Of a DNA stretch of 64,000 nt, positions 25,907-33,514 are shown one piece after another; the stretch's first letter is position 1, and the number at the start of each line of letters is the position of its first letter. A model generated the notes under the pieces. It did not search any database, had not been told where the DNA came from, and saw only the letters and a program-made list of their open reading frames with translations. A program made the translations under genes and the position numbers. Source of the stretch: Methylocystis parvus OBBP (GTDB taxonomy: Bacteria; Pseudomonadota; Alphaproteobacteria; Rhizobiales; Beijerinckiaceae); contig NZ_CP092968.1 of the NCBI RefSeq assembly GCF_027571405.1, positions 744,001 to 808,000 of the forward strand, written 5' to 3'.

Positions 25907-26073
25907 GGGGACGTTGTAGCCGCGTTCGAGGCAAGGACGAACTTGCGTTGACTGGCGCGGACTTGCGGGAAGCGCTACGTCAGCCCTCGCGCTTTTTCAT
26001 GAATGAGAGCTTCGCGGACCGCGCGGTGCGGCGGACGTTTTCTTCGAAGAAAGGCGCTTGAAGAGCATATTTG
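25907..26073. other. Spacer between the two structured repeats
   Basis: 167 bp of unique sequence. It holds a perfect 14-bp palindrome TTTCTTCGAAGAAA at about 26038-26051 and no supported gene. The short open frame across it reads through repeat stems and is not credible. Confidence 0.4.
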
Positions 26074-26259
26074 GCGTGCTAAACTTTTCCCTAGAGGGGG
26101 TGTTGCGGCTTCCATTCCGGTGGGGACCGGGTTTTATCCCGGCCCCCCTTGCGTTAGCCGATGATCACGGTGACTTTCCAACGGCCAACCGTGATTTCGA
26201 CCTTCACCCGGATTTTCACACGCAACACCCCCTTTCGGTTAGCCAGTCGGTCGACTGGC
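26074..26259 (+). repeat. 186-bp structured repeat, copy 2
   Basis: Second copy of the element at 25721. P1, P3, P4 and P5 stems are intact, while the P4 loop (GACTTTCCAACGGCCA instead of GAGTTTCCAACGCCCG) and the P5 loop (GGTC instead of GAGAA) differ. P2 carries one mismatch here (ATTCCGG), and one extra C lies in the C run of P3, so conservation is not perfect. The shared sequence begins with GCGTGCTAA upstream of P1. A small hairpin AGCCAA-GCTT-TTGGCT (26271-26286) follows. Confidence 0.75.
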
Positions 26260-26295
26260 CCGTTGCTTATAGCCAAGCTTTTGGCTGATCCGAAG

Positions 26296-26832
26296 TTACC
26301 TTCCCCGACGCAGGCTTGAGCGCGCCCACCATTCGGTCAGCGCGTCGCGCGTCGGCTCGACATCCTCAGCCAAAGGCCCAGCGAAGACGCGCCACTCCTC
26401 CCGGAAGTGCGGCGACACCGCCGCGATAACGGGAATGCGCGCGGTCATCGCCGCTCGGAAGGCGTCGCAAAGGCCGCCGCGCTCGGCTTCCTGCTTCGAG
26501 AATTTGCTCACGACGATCAGGTCGGCGCCTTCGCGCGCGGCGCGCTCCACCGCCGCGCAGGCCATGGCCAGCTCGCCCGTATCGAGATTGCAGGCGACGG
26601 ACCCCGGACCGAGATCCTGAGAAATGACGAACTCCGCCTCGGACGCCAGATCGCGCAGATAGATTCGAGAGCGGCCGGCGGAATCCGCGCCGCGCATCTG
26701 AGTCACGCCTGCAATGCGCGTCCCGGCATTCGCCAGCTCCAGGGCAAAGCTGCGCATCAATGACTGAATATTGGCGCTGTCCTGCGCCGGAAGCGCGGCG
26801 ATGGGGGTGGGCGGCAGCGTTTTGCGGTCCAT
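26296..26832 (-). CDS. DUF2478 family protein
   Basis: 178 aa. DUF2478 landmarks: RIAGVTQMRG, IYLRDLASEAEFVISQDLGPGSVACNLDTGELAMACAAVERAAREGADLIVVSKFSKQEAERGGLCDAFRAAMTARIPVIAAV. The fold resembles P-loop THEP1-type NTPases without a clear Walker A in this sequence. In many alphaproteobacteria the gene sits near molybdenum or nitrogenase functions; here no such gene is adjacent. ATG 26832 (MDRKTLPP) is preferred over upstream options because the N-terminal extension lacks domain character. The gene is divergent from the VWA-like gene at 26956. Confidence 0.82.
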   Translation of the reverse strand: MDRKTLPPTPIAALPAQDSANIQSLMRSFALELANAGTRIAGVTQMRGADSAGRSRIYLRDLASEAEFVISQDLGPGSVACNLDTGELAMACAAVERAAREGADLIVVSKFSKQEAERGGLCDAFRAAMTARIPVIAAVSPHFREEWRVFAGPLAEDVEPTRDALTEWWARSSLRRGR

Positions 26833-26955
26833 TAGGTCTCTTTCGTCAGCTTTTCCCGGCCTCGGCCAAGGGCGTAAGGCGCGGCGCGCCCCTCTTGTTT
26901 TAAAGGGCGTGAAGCCGATTTTATACAGTGTTACGAACAAGCGACGTGATCAAAA

Positions 26956-27669
26956 GTGGGCGATGACCTGAAGAAGCCGCTGGCCCCGACGTCGGCGCGC
27001 AAGAGCGCCATCGACGCCTTTCTCGAAAAGGCGCAAAGCGTCGTTGAGTCCGGCGGCGCGAGCGCGCGCCTGATTTTTGCGCTCGACGCGACAATGAGCC
27101 GCGAGCCGAGTTGGGACGTGGCGCAATCCATTCAGGGCGAGATGTTCCGCGCAACCGCCGCTCAAGGAGGGCTCGACGTTCAGTTGGTCTATTTCCGCGG
27201 TCTCCGGGAATGCCGCGCTTCGTCCTTCGTCTCGAACGGCGCGGGTCTGGGCGCGCTGATGTCGCGGATTTCCTGCATGGCCGGCCATACGCAGATCGAC
27301 CGCGTTTTGCAGCATGCCTTGAACGAGACGCGCGTGCGCCGCGTCGGGGCGCTCGTTTATATTGGCGACGCGATGGAGGAGAATATCGACCGGCTCGCTA
27401 TGTCGGCCGGGGAAATGGGTCTTCTTGGACTGAAGGCTTTCATGTTTCAGGAGGGCGAGGATCGTCGGACAATGTCGGCCTTCAAGGAAATCGCCCGGCT
27501 GACGGGCGGAGCCTATGCCGCCTTTGATCTTTCCGCGCCGCGTCGCCTCGCCGAGCTGCTTGGCGCCGCCGCTGCTTACGCCGCCGGCGGTTTGCCGGAA
27601 CTTGAAAGGCGCGCGGAGCGGGGGGAAGACGCCGCGCGCTTGCTGCTGTCGCAGATGGGGTCAAGATAA
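26956..27669 (+). CDS. VWA-like domain protein
   Basis: 237 aa. A von Willebrand A-like Rossmann fold is suggested by RLIFALDATMSREPSWDVAQSIQGEMF, where Asp44-x-Thr46-x-Ser48 corresponds to the MIDAS metal motif, and by LDVQLVYFRGLRECRASSFV, VGALVYIGDAMEEN and MFQEGEDRRTMSAFKEIARLTGGAYAAFD. The function is unknown; VWA domains scaffold protein complexes through a bound metal. GTG 26956 is the start. It lies 3 bp before a membrane J-protein gene, so the two are probably one unit. Confidence 0.72.
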   Translation: MGDDLKKPLAPTSARKSAIDAFLEKAQSVVESGGASARLIFALDATMSREPSWDVAQSIQGEMFRATAAQGGLDVQLVYFRGLRECRASSFVSNGAGLGALMSRISCMAGHTQIDRVLQHALNETRVRRVGALVYIGDAMEENIDRLAMSAGEMGLLGLKAFMFQEGEDRRTMSAFKEIARLTGGAYAAFDLSAPRRLAELLGAAAAYAAGGLPELERRAERGEDAARLLLSQMGSR

Positions 27670-27672
27670 GCC

Positions 27673-28380
27673 ATGCCGGTCTTGATGGGATTTCTCGCGC
27701 TCGCTCTCGGGCTTTTCGCGCTCAAGGCCTATGTGAAGGCCTCGCCGGCCTTTCTCGCGCGCGCGCTCAAGCGCGGCGGCGGTTTTGTCCTGATGGCGCT
27801 CGGAGGCTTGCTCCTTGCGCGGGGACGCCTCGATTTCGGGCTGGCCCTCGGCGCGGCCGGATTGTGGCTGATGGGGCTCTCCGGTCGCGGCGGCTTCGGC
27901 GGCGGGGACGGCGGGTCCGGGGTCTCGCGCGTCAGGTCGGCGATGATCGAAATGGAGCTCGATCACGCGACGGGCGCGATACGCGGGATGATTCTGGCCG
28001 GACGGGACGAGGGCAAACGCCTCGACGCCTTGACCCGTCCCGCGCTGCTCGATCTCTACAATATATGTTCGCGCGACGATCCGGACGGGGCGCGGCTTCT
28101 AGAGGCGTATCTGGACCGCCGGTTTGCCGGATGGCGCGCGACAGGAGATCCGCACCGAGACGCGGGGAGCGCGGGCGAGACGCGCGCGCGCCGCTCCGGC
28201 TCGATCACCGAGGACGAGGCCTACGAGATTCTCGGTTTGAAAAAGGGCGCGGCGGCCGCCGACATTGCTCGGGCGCATCGCGATCTGATGAAGAAGCTTC
28301 ATCCAGACCTTGGCGGGACGACTGATCTTGCCGCCCGAGTGAATGAAGCCAAGGAAGTCCTGATGCGGCGCCATCATTGA
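27673..28380 (+). CDS. Membrane-anchored J-domain protein (TIM14/DjlA-like)
   Basis: 235 aa. One or two N-terminal membrane segments (about 2-20 and 34-70), a Gly-rich stretch, a middle domain IEMELDHATGAIRGMILAGRDEGKRLDALT typical of alphaproteobacterial J-proteins, and a C-terminal J domain (about 178-235) with the HPD tripeptide in KKLHPDLGGT. It should recruit DnaK to the inner-membrane surface. The architecture resembles mitochondrial Pam18/TIM14, for which such proteins are proposed ancestors. It follows the VWA-like gene by 3 bp. Confidence 0.88.
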   Translation: MPVLMGFLALALGLFALKAYVKASPAFLARALKRGGGFVLMALGGLLLARGRLDFGLALGAAGLWLMGLSGRGGFGGGDGGSGVSRVRSAMIEMELDHATGAIRGMILAGRDEGKRLDALTRPALLDLYNICSRDDPDGARLLEAYLDRRFAGWRATGDPHRDAGSAGETRARRSGSITEDEAYEILGLKKGAAAADIARAHRDLMKKLHPDLGGTTDLAARVNEAKEVLMRRHH

Positions 28381-28434
28381 GGCGCGCCGATGAGCCTCTA
28401 CGTCGTCCCAGGTGACGGACATGACGGCGCGCCC

Positions 28435-30282
28435 TTAGTTCTTGGTCGTGAAGCAGGAAAAGCCGGAGCGCTTCAGCGCGTTGCAGGCGGAGACGGCGCT
28501 CTGCTCCTCAAGCCCCGCGAAGCGCGCGCGATAAAGCGTCTCCTTGCCCTTCTGCACCTTCTCCGTGAACGCCTTGGCCGTCGACGGAAAGCCCTGGAGC
28601 TGGCTGCGGGCGCGGGACAGAAGTTCGTTGGCCTTCGAGGGGTCCTCGGCGGCGCCGATCTGGATCATCCAGCCGGGCTTGGTCGGACGCGCCGCATCGG
28701 CCTTGGCCACGCTGGAGGTCGAGCGGATCGCGGACGGCGTCGTCGTCGCGACGGTGATCTCGCGAGCCTTGGACGGGCGGCTCGAGGTCGAGCCGTCGAT
28801 GATCGCCGCAAGCGCGTTTTTGGGGAGGGCCTTGGGGGCGTTCTTTTTGTCCGCCGGCGCGGGCTCTTCGGCGATACGCTTCTGAACGCCGGAGACGAAA
28901 GCCGGACGGACCTGCGCCTTTTCCGCGACCTTCTCGACGACGGGCTTTTCCGCCTTTTCGCGCGCGGGGATCGGAGCCGGCGGGACAGGCGCGGCGGCGC
29001 GGCGGAGCGCGCGGGCCGACGGGATGGCGCCGACGGATTCAGGATCGATCGTCGTCTCCTCGGGCGCATAAGCGGCGCGCTCGGGCTGACGGTCGGCGGC
29101 CTTGGGCGCGACAACCGGCTCTGACAGAAGGGCCTGCTCGACGACCGGCTGGTTCAAAGCGACCTGACGCTCGGACGCCCTTTCGACGGCAGGAGCCGCG
29201 ATGGGCGCGGGGGCGGGGGCCGCCGCCACGACGTCTTCGTCCGCCGCGGAAGCGTCCTCGGCGATCGCCGCCGCCGTGCGTATATTCGCGCCGCCGCCAA
29301 TATAGTCTTCGATGAGCTGCGCCATGATCCGGTCGCGGCCGCCGGCCGTCGCGCCGCCCATGACGACCGCCACGATATGGTGGTTGCCGCGACGGACCGA
29401 CGTCAGCAGATTGAAGCCGGAAGCGCGGGTGTAGCCGGTCTTAATGCCGTCCATGCCCTCGACGCGGCCGAGGAGATGGTTGTGGTTGCGGTGCAGCGCG
29501 CCATTATACGCAAAACTATGCGTGCTGAAGTAACGATAATAGCGCGGGAAGCGGTCCTGGATCGCTCGGCCGAGAATGGCGAGATCGTAAGCCGTCGTGA
29601 TCTGGTTCGGGTCCGGCAGGCCGGAGGCGTTCTCGTAATGCGTGTTGCGCATGCCGAGGGCGTGCGCCTTGCGGGTCATCATCTGCGCGAAGCTGTGTTC
29701 GTCGCCGCCGATATTTTCCGCGACCGCGCAGGCGATGTCGTTCGCGGACTTCGTCACCAGCGCCTTGATCGCATTTTCGACGCTGATCGTTTCGCCCGGC
29801 TGGAGGCCGAGTTTCGACGGCGCCTGGGACGCGGCGTGAGAAGAAATCATCAGCGGCGAGTCGAGGCGTAGATGGCCCTTATCGAGCTGTTCGAACAGCA
29901 GATAGAGCGTCATCACCTTGGTGACGGAGGCGGGGTGCCGCAATTCGTGTTCGCTGCGGGCGTACAGCGTTTTCCCGCTATTGGCGTCCATGACGATGGC
30001 CGCGAAACCGTGATGTTCGCCGACGACTCCGTCGCCGCCGCCGGTCCCGCCCGACGAGGTCGATGCGTAGAAACGATGGCTGCGCGCATGCCGGACCAAG
30101 GTTCGGTGATGCGCGAAGGAACGATGATAGACGTGCCGGCTGTGAGAAGCATGATGGCGATAGCCGTGGCGACGCGCTTCCGCAGGAATTGCCGTGATGG
30201 CGACAAACGCCATGATCACCGCGAAGATGGCTGCGAGGGAGCGGGGCTGCGCCAGGCGGTCCAGCAGACTCGGTTTCAACAT
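28435..30282 (-). CDS. D-alanyl-D-alanine carboxypeptidase with C-terminal SPOR domain
   Basis: 615 aa. An N-terminal signal or anchor (about 12-36) is followed by a His-rich linker. The S11 peptidase domain has SxxK at Ser119-Val-Thr-Lys122, SxN at Ser179-Ala-Asn181 and KTG at Lys281-Thr-Gly283. A long Ala/Pro/Glu linker (about 325-530) leads to a SPOR domain (about 535-615, GWMIQIGAAEDPSKANELL...CNALKRSGFSCFTTKN). The enzyme trims the terminal D-Ala of peptidoglycan pentapeptides; SPOR binds denuded glycan at the division site. Transcription converges with the J-protein gene. Confidence 0.94.
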   Translation of the reverse strand: MLKPSLLDRLAQPRSLAAIFAVIMAFVAITAIPAEARRHGYRHHASHSRHVYHRSFAHHRTLVRHARSHRFYASTSSGGTGGGDGVVGEHHGFAAIVMDANSGKTLYARSEHELRHPASVTKVMTLYLLFEQLDKGHLRLDSPLMISSHAASQAPSKLGLQPGETISVENAIKALVTKSANDIACAVAENIGGDEHSFAQMMTRKAHALGMRNTHYENASGLPDPNQITTAYDLAILGRAIQDRFPRYYRYFSTHSFAYNGALHRNHNHLLGRVEGMDGIKTGYTRASGFNLLTSVRRGNHHIVAVVMGGATAGGRDRIMAQLIEDYIGGGANIRTAAAIAEDASAADEDVVAAAPAPAPIAAPAVERASERQVALNQPVVEQALLSEPVVAPKAADRQPERAAYAPEETTIDPESVGAIPSARALRRAAAPVPPAPIPAREKAEKPVVEKVAEKAQVRPAFVSGVQKRIAEEPAPADKKNAPKALPKNALAAIIDGSTSSRPSKAREITVATTTPSAIRSTSSVAKADAARPTKPGWMIQIGAAEDPSKANELLSRARSQLQGFPSTAKAFTEKVQKGKETLYRARFAGLEEQSAVSACNALKRSGFSCFTTKN

Positions 30283-30444
30283 TTGTTACTCGCCCCTTAC
30301 GGAACTGGCACATGCGCGGAAGGCGACAACCGGAGATTGGCGTCGCAAAAACGCTACAGTTGTTCAGGGTAGGAGAACGCAGTTACCCGGGGGTTAAGCG
30401 CCGAATGAATTTTTTCGAGTAATTTTTGCAGCGCAACATTTTTA

Positions 30445-30473
30445 TTGACGAACTTTTGTGCAGCGCATATATT
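30445..30473 (+). promoter_or_regulatory. Sigma-70-type promoter of the phasin gene
   Basis: TTGACG (30445-30450), 17-bp spacer, TATATT (30468-30473), in a locally AT-rich stretch upstream of the phasin gene. This is the best consensus match I see in the window and suggests strong expression. Confidence 0.75.
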
Positions 30474-30555
30474 AGCTCTTGTCAGCAGGCGCGTTTGCCG
30501 CGCCGCCAAGGGGCGGCGGATGGAGGATGAGCGCCATTTTATGAGGACAAACCCC

Positions 30556-30897
30556 ATGGTGGCCAATTTCGAAAGCGTGCAGCAGCTCGGGAAAGAACAG
30601 TTCGAGGCCGTTTCAGCCGCCGCTGCGGCCGTCACGAAGGGCTGGCAGAGCATCGCCGCCGAGACGACCGACTACTCCAAGAAGTCTTTCGAGAAGAGCC
30701 GTCTGCTGGCGGAAAAGCTCATCGCGGTGAAGAAGATCGACGAGGCCTTCGCGCTGCAATCCGATTTCGCGAAATCCGCCTATGAGGATTTCGTCGCCGA
30801 GGCGACCAAGATCGGCGAACTCTACACCTCCATGACCAAGGAGGTTCTCAAGCCGATCGAAACCGCGACCAAGACCTTCACGGCGGCGGCCGAGTAA
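30556..30897 (+). CDS. phaP: Phasin family protein
   Basis: 113 aa, amphipathic and helical throughout. The N-terminus MVANFESVQQLGKEQFEAVSAAAAAVTKGWQSIAAETTDYSKKSFE matches alphaproteobacterial phasins of the phasin_2 type, which coat polyhydroxyalkanoate granules. The upstream in-frame ATG at 30541 is less likely because GAGGA lies 8 bp before ATG 30556. A strong promoter precedes the gene and a strong terminator follows it, consistent with a monocistronic, highly expressed gene. No pha synthase genes are present in the window. Confidence 0.88.
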   Translation: MVANFESVQQLGKEQFEAVSAAAAAVTKGWQSIAAETTDYSKKSFEKSRLLAEKLIAVKKIDEAFALQSDFAKSAYEDFVAEATKIGELYTSMTKEVLKPIETATKTFTAAAE

Positions 30898-30933
30898 AAA
30901 ATCTTACGCCGATGCGCGACAGATCGCTGCTAG

Positions 30934-30966
30934 ACGCCCGGCAAGTTCGCCGGGCGTTGTTTTTTG
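30934..30966 (+). terminator. Rho-independent terminator of the phasin gene
   Basis: Perfect 9-bp stem ACGCCCGGC (30934-30942) / GCCGGGCGT (30949-30957), 6-nt loop, then TGTTTTTTG. Confidence 0.92.
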
Positions 30967-31087
30967 AACTATCCTTTTTTCCGCGCCGGAGGGGCGATGG
31001 CCTGCTCCGAAATCGACAAAGATGAAGACTCGCGGGCAGGCGGACGCAAATGCGCCGCGCCGGCCGGAATGGGGGCGAAGGTCGAAA

Positions 31088-32353
31088 ATGCTTCCCGTCG
31101 ACCTTTCCCATCCGGTCGTCGTTCTCGGGCTCGTATTGATCTTCGCGGCGCTGTTTGGAGACGCGGCCGAGAGGCTCGGCGTCCCCTGGATCACCGGATG
31201 CATCCTCGCGGGCGTCGTTCTCGGGCCGGATGCGATCGGCGTTCTGACGCCCCAAAAGCTCTCCGATTTGGGGCCCTTCCTTCAGGCGTCCCTCGCGCTC
31301 ATCGCTTTCAACATCGGCAGTAAACTGACTGGCGCCCGGTTAAAAGCGTTCGGCGCGAGCATCGGTTGGCTCGCGCTCGTGCAGCTGCTCGCGCCGATGG
31401 CGGCGGTGCTCGCCGCGATGGCGGCGCTTGGCCTTCCCTGGCCCACGGCCCAGATCGCCGCAGCTGTTTCGCCCGCAACCGCGCCGACGACGACCTATGC
31501 GGTGGTTCGGCGCCTCGGCGCGTCCGGCCCTTTCGTCGATCGCGCGCTTGGCGTTCTCGCCATCAATGATGCTGCTGCGATCCTTCTCTTCAGCGTCATC
31601 TCGTCGATCGCCGTCGCCGGGCTCGCCGCACAGAGCTCGGCGGCGGAAACCTGGACCGCGCTGGCGGCGGCGGGGAGAGAAGAAGCGCTTTCCGTCGTGA
31701 CGGGAGCCACGTTAGGCGCGTTTTATCTTGTCCTGCGCGACGTCATCGCTGGCGGCCGGCCGGGCTGGGACGATCGGTTGCGCGCGACGCTCTACGCTCT
31801 CCTGCTTCTCGCGGTCGGGACGGCGCTCGCTTTCGGATTGTCGCATCTCCTGACGACCCTGGCGATGGGCGCCATGGTGGCGAATGGCGTCGGGCGGGCC
31901 GAGCGAGAGGCGACGCAAGCCTCCGTCGGCGACATCGAGCAGCCGCTTTACATGATCTTCTTCGTGCTCGCCGGCGCGCATCTGCCGGCGACCGACCTCG
32001 TCGGACATGGCGCGGTCGTGATGGCGGCCCTCGTCTATGTTCTGTCGCGCGTCGCGGGAAAATATGTCGCGGTCTTCCTCGGCGCGACGGCGCTGCGGCT
32101 CGATCTGGCGACGAGACGCTATCTCGGCCTGTGTTTCCCCTCTCAGGGGGGCGCCGCCATGGGACTGGTGCTCGCCTGCAACGGCTCGCAAGCGGTCCGC
32201 GGACTCTCTCCCGACGCCGGGAGCCAGGTGGAAATGGCTGTCTCCATCGTCCTTCTTGGCGTGCTCTTCTCGCAGATCTTTGGCCCGATCGTCATCGATT
32301 ACGCCGTTCGCCGCGGCGCGGCGAGTTCCGCAACCGGCGGTGGAAATGCATAA
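31088..32353 (+). CDS. CPA-type cation/proton antiporter
   Basis: 421 aa with about 12-13 membrane segments. It belongs to the Na+/H+ exchanger superfamily: an N-terminal pair of helices with WITGCILAGVVLGPDAIG, then AAVSPATAPTTTYAVVRRLG (unwound helix crossover region) and LGVLAINDAAAILLFSVISS, where Asn-Asp matches the ND ion-binding pair of electroneutral exchangers. FVLAGAHLPATDLVG and a C-terminal ACNGSQAVRG segment follow. There is no TrkA-N or cytoplasmic regulatory domain. ATG 31088 (MLPVDL) is chosen because the upstream residues are highly charged and not membrane-like. The transported cation is unknown. Confidence 0.86.
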   Translation: MLPVDLSHPVVVLGLVLIFAALFGDAAERLGVPWITGCILAGVVLGPDAIGVLTPQKLSDLGPFLQASLALIAFNIGSKLTGARLKAFGASIGWLALVQLLAPMAAVLAAMAALGLPWPTAQIAAAVSPATAPTTTYAVVRRLGASGPFVDRALGVLAINDAAAILLFSVISSIAVAGLAAQSSAAETWTALAAAGREEALSVVTGATLGAFYLVLRDVIAGGRPGWDDRLRATLYALLLLAVGTALAFGLSHLLTTLAMGAMVANGVGRAEREATQASVGDIEQPLYMIFFVLAGAHLPATDLVGHGAVVMAALVYVLSRVAGKYVAVFLGATALRLDLATRRYLGLCFPSQGGAAMGLVLACNGSQAVRGLSPDAGSQVEMAVSIVLLGVLFSQIFGPIVIDYAVRRGAASSATGGGNA

Positions 32354-32430
32354 GTAGGCAATTTCGTGCAACTTTTTCGAAAGCTTCGCGTTTAGCTCCC
32401 ATCTACTTTTTGGGCTAAGGGGAAAATTTC

Positions 32431-33369
32431 ATGAGACAGTTTCTGATGAGCGCCAGCGTCGCCGCCGCGCTGTGCATGGCTGCGGCGCCGGCCAACGCCC
32501 AGGCGACTCGAACCTGGGTTTCCGGCGTCGGCGACGACGTGAACCCATGTTCGCGCACGGCCCCCTGCAAGACCTTCGCGGGGGCGATCTCCAAAACCGC
32601 GAGCGGCGGCGAGATTGACGCGCTCGATCCGGGCGGATACGGCGCGGTGACGATCACCAAGCCGATCACAATCGACGGCGGCGGGACGTTCGCGAGCATT
32701 CTCGCGAGCGCCACGAACGGGATCAACGTCAATATCTCCGCAACTTCGCCGACGCCAAATGTGGTCTTGCGGAACCTGTCGATCAACGGAGCCGGAACCA
32801 CACTCGGCCTGACAGGGATCAACGTCCTCGGGGTGGGCGCCAATGTGCAGGTCGAGAACGTCAAGATCGAGAATTTTTCGACGACCGGCATTCGCTTCGC
32901 GCCGAACAACGCGACCTTCGTCTCGAAGCTTTTTGTGAAGGACACGGTGATCAACGACGTGGCCGGCGGCGGCATCACCGTCGCGCCGACCGGCGGGGCC
33001 AACGTCTTTGGCGAGGTCGACAATGTCACCGTAACGCGCAGCGGCCACGGCGTGCGCGTTCAGGATCGCGGTCTCGTCACGGTGGTCAACAGCCATTTCT
33101 CCGAGAATACCGGAGCCGGCGCGACCGTCGTGACGAGCGGGGCGGGGATCTTCACCGAACTCAGCATCAAGAATTCGGTCCTGTCCGCCAACCTGACCGG
33201 CATTTCGACGAGCGGCGCGAGCTCCATCGCGGCGCTGACGAATACCTCGGTCTTCCTGAACGGCACCGGCGTCTCGGCGTCGGGCGGCACGATCAACACC
33301 TTCGGAAACAATCAGGTGTTCGCCAATACGACGAACGGCGCCTTCAACGGATCGCAGGCGCAGCAGTAG
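32431..33369 (+). CDS. Secreted right-handed beta-helix protein
   Basis: 312 aa. The signal peptide is residues 1-23 (AAAPANAQ). The mature N-terminus TRTWVSGVGDDVNPCSRTAPCKTFAGAISKTASGGEIDALDPGGYG is the hallmark of a pectin-lyase-fold family common in alphaproteobacteria. About ten coils of 20-25 residues follow (for example NVVLRNLSING, VQVENVKIENF, TVVNSHFSENTG, TELSIKNSVLSANLTGI). No catalytic Asp cluster of polysaccharide lyases is evident, so a binding or structural surface role is likely. A GC-rich hairpin with a short T-rich tail follows at 33378. Confidence 0.84.
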   Translation: MRQFLMSASVAAALCMAAAPANAQATRTWVSGVGDDVNPCSRTAPCKTFAGAISKTASGGEIDALDPGGYGAVTITKPITIDGGGTFASILASATNGINVNISATSPTPNVVLRNLSINGAGTTLGLTGINVLGVGANVQVENVKIENFSTTGIRFAPNNATFVSKLFVKDTVINDVAGGGITVAPTGGANVFGEVDNVTVTRSGHGVRVQDRGLVTVVNSHFSENTGAGATVVTSGAGIFTELSIKNSVLSANLTGISTSGASSIAALTNTSVFLNGTGVSASGGTINTFGNNQVFANTTNGAFNGSQAQQ

Positions 33370-33377
33370 CGGCTGCC

Positions 33378-33410
33378 GGGCGGGACGCGGCGGCCCGCCC
33401 CCTTTCTTCT
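33378..33410 (+). terminator. Probable terminator after the beta-helix gene
   Basis: Stem GGGCGGG (33378-33384) / CCCGCCC (33394-33400) with a 9-nt loop, followed by CCTTTCTTCT. The T-tract is broken by C residues. Confidence 0.55.
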
Positions 33411-33514
33411 CTAGTGGATGACCGCGCGCCGCTGTTTCAGCCGCGCCTTCGGATCGTTACATTCATCTCAGGATTTCCCCAGGCGGCGAGAGCCTGCCGA
33501 GAAAGCGGTCCGAG

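Noticed and set aside
25721..26259. CRISPR array
   Set aside because: Only two units, 186 bp long, with structured interiors and no short spacer series or cas genes.
25807..26288. Short open frames across the two structured repeats
   Set aside because: Their similarity to each other comes from the repeat itself; a one-base difference shifts frame between copies and the stems explain the conservation.
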